Assembly: GCA_902606255.1 (NCBI GenBank)
Contig: CACLFQ010000004.1
Coordinates: 1-53,940, forward strand
DNA from: an uncultured Prochlorococcus sp.
GTDB taxonomy: Bacteria; Cyanobacteriota; Cyanobacteriia; PCC-6307; Cyanobiaceae
Length of the DNA: 53,940 bases
Reading direction: 5' to 3'
Part shown: positions 1-8,411 of the stretch, piece by piece
How positions within the stretch are numbered: the stretch's first letter is position 1
Layout: each line of letters begins with the position of its first letter
The notes under the pieces: model-generated
What the model saw: only the letters and a program-made list of their open reading frames with translations
Database searches by the model: none
What the model was told of the DNA's origin: nothing
Translations under genes and position numbers: made by a program

Positions 1-2
1 TG

Positions 3-80
3 CATGAACTTGCTGCCTTAATCGCTCATAACGGTGCAAGTAATAAGCGATTCATCAATATCTTAAATCACATCTATTAG
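3..80 (+). CDS. 3' end of a gene entering from the left edge
   Basis: An open frame runs from the window edge to a TAG at 78-80 and encodes 25 residues ending in RFINILNHIY. It has no start in the window. It may be the C-terminus of a gene lying to the left, but the family cannot be recognised from so few residues and the frame could be chance. Confidence 0.3.
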   Translation, partial: HELAALIAHNGASNKRFINILNHIY

Positions 81-171
81 CGTAATTTTTGACTTCTCTT
101 TTAAGACTACTTGAAGTCATAAAATATATTTCAGGAGAATTAGCTGCAAATATTGCCATTGAAACCACAGT

Positions 172-330
172 TCAAGATATATCTTGATTACCCACATTAA
201 AATTAATATCGGCAGCACTCAGGCTTTTATTAGCATAACTATTTGCATTAAAATTAGTAGATAAAGCGAGGGCTGCTAGTAGTGGGAGTAGTAAGCTTTT
301 GTAATTAAAATGCGATCTTGTTAGTTTTTT
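172..330 (-). pseudogene. Decayed secreted-peptide gene (signal peptide remnant)
   Basis: On the minus strand an open frame with no ATG/GTG/TTG start reads KKLTRSHFNYKSLLLPLLAALA and continues through a small-residue AxA-like end (NANSYA). It stops at 172-174 after about 50 codons. The KSLLLPLLAALA core is the kind of signal peptide common on small secreted proteins of Prochlorococcus (recalled, not searched). With no usable start and almost no mature domain, it is best read as a broken copy. The rest of 81-381 shows nothing else I can support. Confidence 0.4.
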
Positions 331-381
331 TAAATATTTCTATAAAATTTATCTTAAAAAAATTATTTTATTTAGAACTTT

Positions 382-1392
382 TTAAGATAATTTTCTTAAT
401 TCACTCATCTTTGGTAACATTCTTTCAATATTCCTTATCCCCATTTTTCCTTTTTTGACAAAATCTGGATTTTTATTTATAAATCTATTTAGTAAAAAAT
501 AATATTCCAAATAAAGTTCTTTTAAATTTATTAAATCATTTTTAGAAATATATTTATTAAGTATTTTTTTCTCGGAATTAAAATTATAATTTTTTTGTGG
601 TACAGCATCAATTATCCTAATATTGCCTTCAAGTAAATCAAAATAACAGTTTCCTTTTAGTCTAGTAGGTAACTCATGATCCTTAAGATAACTATCTATT
701 GAATTAATTTTTCTATTTTTGTAATTAAAATCGCTAGCTATTATTCTTATTAATGTATCATTGATACTTCGCGCCATGAAATGGGCTAGATAAATATTAA
801 ATAATCTAGAATCTAATATTTGAGTCTTGGATATATTTTTTGAATTTGAATATTTATTACTGTTTATGTAGAGAAATTTATGCGGGCTACCAAAGCTAGT
901 TATTTTATCAGTCCTTCCCATCTGTTTTTTCCTGGCCCATTCAACTGCAAAAGATTTAGAGATTTTTAACGAGCTTGAGCAAGCAAATGCCCAATATAAA
1001 TCTATCCCGTCATTTTCATTCTCGTCTAAAAGTTCAGAAATAGGTTTTTGATATCTTTGAGATCCATTTTGAATTAAATACTCATCACAGTCTAAATGCA
1101 AGACAAATCTTTCTTTAATATTTAATTCTTTCATAGTTATTTTATGGAGTAATTCATCTGGATTGATTGCCGGTTTATTTATTACTTTTAAATAAGCTGA
1201 ACTTGCAAGCCTTGAATTTTTTTTAAAAATATCCTTTAGTAGATTCATATCATTGTTACTTTTAGTTAATCCTATAAATTCCACAACTCCCAATTTTTTA
1301 TAGTGCATTAAAAATGAATCTATATAGGGTATTTCTCCAAACCAAAATCTAAATACAATTGCAACACCTTTAAGGAAATTTTTTTTTGACAT
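382..1392 (-). CDS. Glycosyltransferase, family 2-like (Glyco_tranf_2_4 type)
   Basis: This 336-residue protein probably transfers a sugar from a nucleotide donor to a surface glycan at the cytoplasmic side of the membrane. The N-terminus has the strand-turn of this group, VFRFWFGEIPYIDSFLMHY at about residues 13-31. The acidic metal-binding motif DCDEYL lies at 101-106, in the order expected for Glyco_tranf_2_4 or GT92-like enzymes. There is no signal peptide or membrane segment. The C-terminal third is AT-rich, Lys/Asn-heavy and unassigned. It stands alone on the minus strand, divergent from a sulfotransferase. Donor and acceptor are unknown. Confidence 0.75.
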   Translation of the reverse strand: MSKKNFLKGVAIVFRFWFGEIPYIDSFLMHYKKLGVVEFIGLTKSNNDMNLLKDIFKKNSRLASSAYLKVINKPAINPDELLHKITMKELNIKERFVLHLDCDEYLIQNGSQRYQKPISELLDENENDGIDLYWAFACSSSLKISKSFAVEWARKKQMGRTDKITSFGSPHKFLYINSNKYSNSKNISKTQILDSRLFNIYLAHFMARSINDTLIRIIASDFNYKNRKINSIDSYLKDHELPTRLKGNCYFDLLEGNIRIIDAVPQKNYNFNSEKKILNKYISKNDLINLKELYLEYYFLLNRFINKNPDFVKKGKMGIRNIERMLPKMSELRKLS

Positions 1393-1458
1393 TTTGAAAA
1401 TTATAAAATATTTTTTTTACTTTTCATGTTTGCATTAAAATTTTTTTTTTTTATTATT

Positions 1459-1515
1459 ATACATTTTAGTGATATTGATGAAGTTGCTGCTCCTATTGAA
1501 GTAAAAGTATACTAG
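1459..1515 (+). pseudogene. Possible C-terminal gene fragment
   Basis: Between two divergent genes, a short open frame reads FSDIDEVAAPIEVKVY and stops at 1513-1515. Its codon use and composition look coding, unlike the poly-T tract just before it. No start precedes it. It is probably the tail of a deleted gene; the family is unknown and chance cannot be excluded. Confidence 0.2.
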
Positions 1516-1542
1516 TGTGCGAAGTTAAATTATTATTTACTA

Positions 1543-2298
1543 GTGACTTATCCTCTTAATAAAAAATTTGTATTTATTATTGGTCATCATCGAAGTGGAA
1601 CTTCTTTATTCCATAGAATAATTAGAGATCATCCAAGTATTAGCGGTTTTAAAAAAACAAATGTCCGTCGAGACGAAGGTCAACATCTCCAAAATTTATT
1701 TGAACCAGACTCTAGTTATGGTGGTCCTGGAAAGTATATTTTCAATAAAAGCTCTTACATGAATGAGAGAAATATACTTGCAAATGACGTCGTTGCAGGC
1801 AAATTATTTAATCAATGGTCAAAATATTGGGATATTAGTAAGGACTTTCTTTTAGAAAAAAGTCCACCCACTATTGTAAGAACAAGATTTATGCAAAAAC
1901 TATTTCCAAACAGTTTTTTTATTAAACTTTTCAGAAACCCTTTGGCAGTATCTTATGCAACTAGAAAATGGAGCAAAACTGATATCACTTCTTTATTAGA
2001 CCATACTTTATTAGGCTACGAAATTTTAGATAAAGATACTTTCCATTTAAAAAATCATTATTCTTTAAAATACGAAGATTTTGTTTCGAATCCAGAAATT
2101 GAGATTAATAAGATATTTAATTTCTTAGGATTACCAAAATCTAAAATTCATTATGAAGTAAAAACTGGAATTAATGAAAAATATTTTGAAGAGTGGGCCA
2201 AAGACTCTGAAGGCAAAAACATTATGAGTAATAAACTTATAAAAAATTTTGAAGATAGGATGTCCACTTTTGGCTATAGTTTATTTGATCGAAAATAA
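1543..2298 (+). CDS. PAPS-dependent sulfotransferase
   Basis: This 251-residue protein should move sulfate from PAPS to a hydroxyl, most likely on a surface sugar. The 5'-phosphosulfate loop is GHHRSGTS at residues 14-21. The 3'-phosphate motif is FRNPLAVSY at 130-138, with R131 and S137 as the usual binding residues. The start is GTG at 1543; no ATG lies close enough to keep the P-loop. There is no signal peptide. It is one of five sulfotransferase domains in the window. The region immediately downstream is decayed sequence and then a tRNA gene. The acceptor is unknown. Confidence 0.85.
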   Translation: MTYPLNKKFVFIIGHHRSGTSLFHRIIRDHPSISGFKKTNVRRDEGQHLQNLFEPDSSYGGPGKYIFNKSSYMNERNILANDVVAGKLFNQWSKYWDISKDFLLEKSPPTIVRTRFMQKLFPNSFFIKLFRNPLAVSYATRKWSKTDITSLLDHTLLGYEILDKDTFHLKNHYSLKYEDFVSNPEIEINKIFNFLGLPKSKIHYEVKTGINEKYFEEWAKDSEGKNIMSNKLIKNFEDRMSTFGYSLFDRK

Positions 2299-2310
2299 TG
2301 CACAATATAG

Positions 2311-2457
2311 CAATCTGATACTCAGGGAGAAGGTAAAGAGGCAGTCTGGGAAAATCTAGGTGGAGAAGGGTATAACGCTAGTTACGGAAGTTTAGGCAAT
2401 CAAAGCAATAACAATAGAACAGCTTTAGAAAGCATGCTACAACTTGTAAAACTCTAG
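2311..2457 (+). pseudogene. Decayed coding remnant upstream of tRNA-Ala
   Basis: A 48-codon open frame between stops has coding-like, Gly/Asn-rich and less AT-biased sequence: it includes EGKEAVWENLGGEGYNAS and ends in SMLQLVKL before a TAG at 2455-2457. There is no start codon, and the frame just downstream (GADFNNQTL, near 2470-2496) looks like a frameshifted continuation. I read this as the debris of a gene inactivated next to the tRNA. The family is not recognised. Confidence 0.35.
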
Positions 2458-2570
2458 GTGCATTTTAAGGCGCAGATTTCAATAATCAAACGCTTTAAAG
2501 TACTATAGGAATTACGGAAGTTACGAAAGAAATCTTTAGATTACTTGATATGACTTACGTTTTGAGATTT

Positions 2571-2643
2571 GGGGCCATAGCTCAGCTGGTAGAGCACCTG
2601 CATGGCATGCAGGGGGTCGGGCGTTCGAGTCGCCTTGGCTCCA
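2571..2643 (+). tRNA. tRNA-Ala (anticodon GGC)
   Basis: A complete 73-nt cloverleaf. The acceptor stem GGGGCCA/TGGCTCC includes the G3-U70 pair that is the alanine identity element. The D arm is GCTCAGCTGGTAGAGC, and the anticodon stem CCTGC/GCAGG encloses loop ATGGCAT, giving anticodon GGC. The variable loop is GGGTC. The T stem GGGCG/CGCCT closes with one G-U pair around TTCGAGT. CCA is not encoded beyond the discriminator A. Partial copies of its 3' half recur at 5333 and 8412, so the locus appears to be an integration site as well as a tRNA gene. Confidence 0.95.
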
Positions 2644-2770
2644 CTTAATTTTTTTAGTCATACCAAGACTTTTTAGGCAGCGTTTAGTAATAACATCACT
2701 TTTGTACGTACTTGTCCAAGCTTGTTTATGCAATTCTGCTCTCTAAAATGCTCTTAGAATTGTTTTTAAT
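2601..2770 (+). repeat. Direct repeat, copy 1 (tRNA-Ala 3' half plus downstream flank)
   Basis: From the anticodon loop of the intact tRNA to about 2770, this sequence recurs at 8412-8580. Shared blocks outside the tRNA include AGTAATAA, ACTTTTGTA, ACTTGTCCAAG and TTGTTTATGCAATTCTGC, in the same order and spacing. Such tRNA-plus-flank duplication is typical of att sites left by site-specific integration. Confidence 0.7.
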
Positions 2771-2971
2771 TTTTCCATATGGGAACAGCAATGTGAGTGC
2801 CCAACGTCAGAAAATTAATCAAATCTACTCTCTGCTTCGGGTGGTCAATTTCCTTCTAAGGAAAGAACAATCAAGTGGTAACTAAAATTTTTTATCGCTA
2901 TCCTTCAGGACAAAGAATATATATTGGATTGGTGCAATATTTCAAGCAAAGCATAAAGTGCCATAATTTTT

Positions 2972-3712
2972 TTAATTTTCTTTTAACTCAAAAAAGATTT
3001 CCATAATTTTTCGCGCATAATATTTATTCTTATGAATTAAATAAGCCCCCTCTTTTCTTTCAGAATTTTTGTTTCGAAAATTACCCAAGAAAATTGCATT
3101 CTTAGAAAATTCTGGCTTTGTAAAGAAACCATTTGTAAGCATATTATTTGATGGAAGAATAACTCTATTTAAATTCTTCTCTACTTCATTTTTAAGCAAA
3201 GTTAAAATATTTGAAATTTTATCAGATAATGATCTGTCGTTAGGGATCATCTTTATTGATTTAGGCAGAGTTAATAAAGGACGTGATATGAAAAATATTT
3301 GTTCTTTTTCAACACCCGCATTGATAAGTCTCTTTTGGAAATTTTGATTAATTATAAAATTCTTTTCCGAAAATTTTGTATGAACTATATCTAAAAATAA
3401 CTGATCTGAAATATATTTAATTTCATTGGGTGAGTTATTAGTATTAGGTTGAATCCAATCTAATAAATCTAGTGTTAAAGCTATATTAATTAAGAAATAA
3501 TCATAATCTGAAGTGCAATTAGATGCATTTCCTAATGAATTTTTAAAAAGATTTTTATTGAAATTATCACTTTTATTATTGATTGAGAAAGTTCCATTTT
3601 GAGAAAAAGTTAAGTTTTCATATAAAGACCCACCCTTACCTGCAACAATTGATATTTCTTCATCGCAAAAACAACTGCTGTGACTTGATCCAAACATTAA
3701 TATCTTTTTCAC
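2972..3712 (-). CDS. Hypothetical protein with N-terminal GSSH motif, partner of GSCFA gene
   Basis: This 246-residue protein begins MKKILMFGSSHSS, a beta-strand followed by G8-S9-S10-H11, which resembles the nucleophile block of SGNH-like hydrolases or polysaccharide-modification proteins. A later conserved-looking stretch, FISRPLLTLP, lies mid-protein. No signal peptide or membrane helix is visible. Its start overlaps the stop of the upstream GSCFA gene by 4 bases (ATGA type), so the two are almost certainly co-translated. The function is probably tied to glycan or acyl-group modification. This is inferred from the neighbour only; I do not recognise a specific family. Confidence 0.65.
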   Translation of the reverse strand: MKKILMFGSSHSSCFCDEEISIVAGKGGSLYENLTFSQNGTFSINNKSDNFNKNLFKNSLGNASNCTSDYDYFLINIALTLDLLDWIQPNTNNSPNEIKYISDQLFLDIVHTKFSEKNFIINQNFQKRLINAGVEKEQIFFISRPLLTLPKSIKMIPNDRSLSDKISNILTLLKNEVEKNLNRVILPSNNMLTNGFFTKPEFSKNAIFLGNFRNKNSERKEGAYLIHKNKYYARKIMEIFFELKEN

Positions 3713-4809
3713 TTACCAAATGCCTCTAATAAAGCTTCTTCACATTGAATATTTTCTTCACTTTTTAAATTCTCATTTACTATTTTTGGGTTAATTTTCT
3801 CTCGTTTTTTAATTGGTGGATGTTCACTTGAAAAATGCTTCATAACCATTTCCACTGTCTCATCTCTAACAGATCTCAAATTCTCCTTAAACGTTGTTGA
3901 GTGTAATCTTGGATTATTTACGATTTCATAAGAAGGAAAATAATCAATATACTCTTTGTTTGTACTTAATTGACCAGCAACTGCTCTAAGAATTGATTTT
4001 GAATGAACTGTAGAGACTAAAACGTGTTTTCCACTTGCAGTTGCTGTTAACGGTACGGGAGAAACTGTCAGGATAGTTTTAAATGATTTATTAGATCTTA
4101 ATCTTCTTAAAGTAGCTTGAAAATCTTTAAAATCTTTAATTATTTCTTTAAAAGATGCATTTTTGAATTCATAAATACTGTCATCAAATTCTCCACAGAT
4201 AGTTCCTGGTGCTGTTGGATATACCGTTCCAGATTCTTTATGGACCCACATTTCTGTAAGCCCTAATGTGAATATTAATAAATTCATTTTAGTAAAGACA
4301 TTTTTTACTTTTTCAATATGAAAATTACGATGTTCAATAACCTCTTGTTCTGAATCATGACCTTCAGGTTCAACAGCAGGTCTTAGAGCATCAAAATATT
4401 TTCCATTTTTTTTCCAAATATAATTTTCTGGTTTTCTTTCACCTGCAACTTCTTGTGCAAGTTGAAGTAATTGCTTAACTGTATAAATATTTCCATATCT
4501 TGCACTGTACATAGAAAAACCATATTTTTGATGTAAGTCATCAGGTAGTCCAGGTGGCGCTAGTTCTTCATCAATTACTTCATAACCATTCTTTTTAAGA
4601 TGTCTTGAAATATGCTGGGCAAAACAAGACCCAGCCGTTGCAATTTTAGTATTAGGTTTTATGTCAAACTTTTTCTTATAAATACTTTTAATAACATAAG
4701 GATTTTCCTGCGTCACTCCGGACTTCCAAAAAGCACTTGAAGGTAGTTCTGAATATGGATTCACGTTAATATTTTCTATAATTAAATCTTTTAATAGATT
4801 AATTATCAT
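3709..4809 (-). CDS. GSCFA domain protein
   Basis: This 366-residue protein carries the signature of the GSCFA family (PF08885), AGSCFAQHISRHL at residues 59-71, followed by conserved YSARYGNIYT and FTLGLTEMW blocks. The family is related to SGNH/GDSL-type hydrolases. It is widespread in bacterial polysaccharide clusters, but its substrate is undefined. No signal peptide is visible. It overlaps the next gene by 4 bases. The pair sits between the intact tRNA-Ala and the first tRNA remnant and so appears to be cargo of the first integrated block. Confidence 0.85.
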   Translation of the reverse strand: MIINLLKDLIIENINVNPYSELPSSAFWKSGVTQENPYVIKSIYKKKFDIKPNTKIATAGSCFAQHISRHLKKNGYEVIDEELAPPGLPDDLHQKYGFSMYSARYGNIYTVKQLLQLAQEVAGERKPENYIWKKNGKYFDALRPAVEPEGHDSEQEVIEHRNFHIEKVKNVFTKMNLLIFTLGLTEMWVHKESGTVYPTAPGTICGEFDDSIYEFKNASFKEIIKDFKDFQATLRRLRSNKSFKTILTVSPVPLTATASGKHVLVSTVHSKSILRAVAGQLSTNKEYIDYFPSYEIVNNPRLHSTTFKENLRSVRDETVEMVMKHFSSEHPPIKKREKINPKIVNENLKSEENIQCEEALLEAFGK

Positions 4810-5717
4810 AAACTCAAAAAATCAGTGAATGAGGTACAAAATTTACAATTTAATAAATTTTAATTAGGGGAACGAAAATAAGAAGAGCTCCCACACACAT
4901 AACCAAAATTGTGATCTGATATTTATGAATAAAGCATGATTTTCTTACCATTTAATGAAACGGATTTCAAGAAAAAGTTTATTGGAAAGAAAGGAAATTG
5001 CTCATCACATAAATACCTTTAAAAAAGTGTTTAAAAATTAGATTATTTAAATTATAAGATAATAATTTATACCTATCATATATACCCTATTTATAATATT
5101 TAGTACTATTTATTTCTTTGCCATAACTGAAATCTAGTAATTTAGAGGGGTTCAGGAAAGTCCCTATTTTTATGAAAAGTATCATTAAAAAAAAACTAAA
5201 AACTTTTTATACCTCTAGATTTAATACTTTCAATATGCTTGGAAAATTCTGCTCTTAGGTTTGTTCTCAGATATGTTTAAATACTGTCATAAACCCTTTA
5301 ATTGCTTCTATTTGCAGGGATTTTGGCTACTTCATCGCATGCAGGGAGCAGGGGTTCAAATCCCCTTGGTTACATTTAGTCTTATTTTTGATACCAATAG
5401 ATTAAAGGGATTCTCATAAATCTAATTATTTGACTAATGTAAGCTTTGCATCTAAAAATAGATAAATTTTGCAATAATTCTCTTAATGGGATTTTTAATT
5501 AAAGTTAACTAATGCCAAAAACTTGCTATGAAATTAAAGTTTAAGAGTCAATATTTATATCTATTACGAAATCTAGTAATAGAATCAAATCCAAATTGAG
5601 AAAATTAAATATATAGTAAGAATAAGAAATCTTATTCAAATAACTTATTTTTATAAAAAATTTAGGTAAGTTTTCTTTATATAAAAACTTATATTTATAG
5701 TATTACAAGATTACTTT
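4810..5717. other. Long non-coding, degraded stretch between GSCFA pair and GHKL gene
   Basis: About 900 bases have no gene I can support, in a genome where gaps are normally short. The only recognisable element is the tRNA-Ala 3' remnant at 5333-5374. Two short coding-like frames are too small to call. The stretch is consistent with debris between two successive insertions. Confidence 0.5.
5333..5374 (+). repeat. tRNA-Ala 3'-half remnant (putative att site B)
   Basis: This 42-base piece begins inside the anticodon loop (CATCGCATGCAGG) and continues through a perfect T arm, AGGGG-TTCAAAT-CCCCT, to TGGTTACA at the tRNA end. The 5' half of the tRNA is absent. It has the same strand and orientation as the intact gene at 2571. 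The T arm differs from the intact gene but resembles the remnant at 8412, so it is not a recent copy of the present tRNA. Confidence 0.75.
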
Positions 5718-7265
5718 ATGAAAGAAATAAATATAAAACCCGAAATGGGGATTTACAGAGTTTTTAAATATCTTAAATACTCGCCTTGGTTTGCGATATC
5801 GGAATTTATTGATAATAGTCTTCAAAGTTTTATAAATAAAAAAAATCTATCTGTCTTGAAAAGGGATAAGTGCATAGTGAATATTAAATATGAAGACAGA
5901 AAAATTATTATTACAGATAACGCTTTTGGTATTTCTGAAAGTGAACATTCAAGAGCTTTTACAGCGGGTATACCCCCTTCAAACAATAAAGGTCTTTCAG
6001 AATTTGGAGTTGGAATGAAATCTGCTGCAATTTGGTTTGCACCTAAATGGAAAGTTAAAACGCAACCTTATGAATCTAATTTAGAATTTGAATATATTTT
6101 TGATTTAGGTAAGATTATAAATTCAAATGGAAACGTTAAATGCTTAGTTTCAGAATCACTAAATAAAAAAGGTTATACATCAATAGAATTAATAGACATC
6201 TATAACAAGATAAACAAAAATCAATTGATTAAAATAAAAAGAAATTTAGAGTCTATATATAGACATTTTATTAGGGAAGAAACTTTAGAGGTAAACTTTA
6301 ATAATGAAAAATTAAGTTTTAAAGATCCTGAATTTCTAGAAGATTATTATTTTAAAAATTCTATTAAATTAAATAATAGTAAAATTCTATGGAAAAAGAA
6401 TGTTAGTTTTCAGCTAACTAATAATGCCTTAATTAGTGGATTTGTTGCATTAAGAAAAAAAGGATCTGTAGAAGAATCTGGGCTAAGCCTTTTTAGAAGA
6501 AAAAGATTAATTCTTGGAAATTATAAAAATCTTTATAAACCAAAAGAAATATTTGGCCTTCCAAATTCCATCCAATATCAAAGAATATATGGAGAATTAA
6601 ATATCACAGGGTTTGATGTATCTCATACTAAAGATGACTTCAACTTTGGAAGCTTTGAAGATGAGTTCATCCAAAAATTAAAAGATGAAATGATTAAAGA
6701 AGACTTTCCAATTTTAAGTCAGGCTATAAATTATAGACTAAAAGAATTTGATACCGAGTCACTTCAAAATCTTTTAAATGATTTAAATGAGCTAATAAAT
6801 AAGTTAAACAATACTATTCAGAATTTAATAGACAAAATTTCTTTAAGAAAAAAACTATTTTTCTTAAAATCAAAAAAATATTTTATTAATGAATTGTATG
6901 AAAAAGATTTATCAAAGGAATTTATTATTTCTAATAGACTACTTAAATTTAACTTAAAAGAAAAAATCTACACTATAAAATTTGCAATAGGAAAAACGAA
7001 TGAAAACCTAGGTTATAATATTTTTTTGTTACGTGATAAAGAAAAAAATAGAAATAATAATTTATCTTTTTTTATTTTATTCAACAAAAAATATAAACCA
7101 CTTTTAAATACTAATAAATTTGCTACTGATTCAAAAAATTATATACTATCGTATTTAATTGCATCTTCATTATCAGAAATAATATTGCTAAGCTTAAATA
7201 TTAACAATATTAAAAAAGATAGATTTCTTGAAAACGCTTTGTTGAATATTTTATTTAATAATTAA
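5718..7265 (+). CDS. GHKL (MORC/Hsp90-type) ATPase
   Basis: This 515-residue protein has an N-terminal GHKL ATP-binding fold. The N-box is E29-x-x-D32-N33. The adenine-contacting motif is D67-N-A-F-G71, a DxGxG variant with Ala in place of the first Gly. The lid motif GLSEFGVGMK lies at 92-101, the pattern of MORC-like ATPases rather than histidine kinases. A middle region (about 180-330) would correspond to an S5-like transducer. The C-terminal 170 residues are Lys/Asn-rich, with a likely coiled coil near 350-385. There is no nuclease or methylase domain and no signal peptide. MORC-like bacterial ATPases are known in restriction and other conflict systems. Here it lies between two tRNA remnants, 24 bases ahead of a methyltransferase gene. 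A defence role is inference. Confidence 0.8.
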   Translation: MKEINIKPEMGIYRVFKYLKYSPWFAISEFIDNSLQSFINKKNLSVLKRDKCIVNIKYEDRKIIITDNAFGISESEHSRAFTAGIPPSNNKGLSEFGVGMKSAAIWFAPKWKVKTQPYESNLEFEYIFDLGKIINSNGNVKCLVSESLNKKGYTSIELIDIYNKINKNQLIKIKRNLESIYRHFIREETLEVNFNNEKLSFKDPEFLEDYYFKNSIKLNNSKILWKKNVSFQLTNNALISGFVALRKKGSVEESGLSLFRRKRLILGNYKNLYKPKEIFGLPNSIQYQRIYGELNITGFDVSHTKDDFNFGSFEDEFIQKLKDEMIKEDFPILSQAINYRLKEFDTESLQNLLNDLNELINKLNNTIQNLIDKISLRKKLFFLKSKKYFINELYEKDLSKEFIISNRLLKFNLKEKIYTIKFAIGKTNENLGYNIFLLRDKEKNRNNNLSFFILFNKKYKPLLNTNKFATDSKNYILSYLIASSLSEIILLSLNINNIKKDRFLENALLNILFNN

Positions 7266-7289
7266 AAAAATTCATAAGAATTAATATAA

Positions 7290-8309
7290 ATGTTGAATAC
7301 CATGTTTTTAAATTTAAAAAAGAAGTTTAATCTTAAAGCTAAATTTAAGAAGAATCTTAAATTAAATTTTTTGCGTTTTCTTTATAAGTTTTTTTTATAT
7401 AGAAATCCTAATCAAGAAGATTTAGATAAATATCTTAATTTTTTAAAAAAGTCACGAATAAAGGATTATAAGAATGTTTTGATAAATTTTTTATATGCAG
7501 AAAGATTTATAAAAATTATAAATTTAGAGAAGTCAAAATTATTTAAATTTAATTCAATAAGTGAAAAACAGCTTTCTTTATTATTTGAAAAAACAGCATT
7601 TTATTGGAGAAATTCAGCTTCAGAAACAAAAAATATTTATTGGAGTGTTCTTACAAATAAAAAATACAAAAAGGATTTAAGTTCGAGTGAAATTAAGAAA
7701 TTTCTTGCTACAGGAAAAAGTACAGTTAACCAAATTAGAAAAATCTGCAAATTTATTGATTATGATTTAAATAACTGTAATAACTTTCTTGATTTTGGTT
7801 GTGGAGTTGGAAGAACATTAGTAAATTTACCTTCGAATATAAAAAAAGTTAATTTTGTAGATTTTAGTTATTCTCATCTTGAGGAAGCAGAAAAAAACAT
7901 TAAGAATCATAGCCAATTTAATAATTATTCTTCTTTTCTTATTTCGTCATTTTCCGAATTAAATAACTTGCCTTATAAACAAGATATTATTCACTCATTT
8001 ATTGTTTTACAGCATAATACACCTCCAATTATTGAAAAAATAGTTGAAAAACTTTTAGATATTTTATCCCCTTTTGGTATAGCAATTTTACATATACCTA
8101 TAACTAAGGCTAATTATAATTTTGATATTTTAGATTATTTAAATAGTGAAGAGTCTGGTAAAAGTATGGAGATGCATATTCTACCAAAGGCAAATCTATA
8201 CAAATTGGCCAAAAAAAATAACAGTAAAATTGTTTATTCTATTGCTGCTAATGCCTGTGGAGGTGATGTATATAGTGAATTCGTAGTATTTCAAAAAAAT
8301 GAGATGTAA
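7290..8309 (+). CDS. SAM-dependent methyltransferase with N-terminal DUF4214-like domain
   Basis: This protein has 339 residues. A DUF4214-like segment at about 28-75 (RFLYKFFLYRNP...LDKYLNFL...ERF) precedes a class I methyltransferase domain with SAM motif I LDFGCGVGR at 167-175 and an acidic strand NFVDFS at 188-193. No DNA-methylase catalytic motif (DPPY, NPPY) or Cys-type PC motif is visible, so a small-molecule, sugar or protein target is more likely than DNA. DUF4214 is often found with surface or secreted glycan functions. It follows the GHKL ATPase on the same strand with a 24-base gap, so co-transcription is likely. Its N-terminus is strongly basic. The substrate is unknown. Confidence 0.75.
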   Translation: MLNTMFLNLKKKFNLKAKFKKNLKLNFLRFLYKFFLYRNPNQEDLDKYLNFLKKSRIKDYKNVLINFLYAERFIKIINLEKSKLFKFNSISEKQLSLLFEKTAFYWRNSASETKNIYWSVLTNKKYKKDLSSSEIKKFLATGKSTVNQIRKICKFIDYDLNNCNNFLDFGCGVGRTLVNLPSNIKKVNFVDFSYSHLEEAEKNIKNHSQFNNYSSFLISSFSELNNLPYKQDIIHSFIVLQHNTPPIIEKIVEKLLDILSPFGIAILHIPITKANYNFDILDYLNSEESGKSMEMHILPKANLYKLAKKNNSKIVYSIAANACGGDVYSEFVVFQKNEM

Positions 8310-8411
8310 ATATTTAATTAATCAAAAAAGCGCTCAGTTGCGCGCCACAGTTTGTAATATTAGTACTCAAAACCTATTTATAATCATTCATATCAAGGCT
8401 TTTGGCTACTT

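Noticed and set aside
2536-2733. Minus-strand open frame of 65 codons across the tRNA-Ala gene
   Set aside because: Its centre is the antisense translation of the tRNA (the familiar ARPPACHAGALPAEL stretch), and the matching frame at the 8.4 kb repeat is broken by stops.
3069-3347. Open frame of 92 codons opposite the GSSH-motif gene
   Set aside because: It is a shadow of the minus-strand gene, which has the better codon use and the 4-base overlap with its partner.
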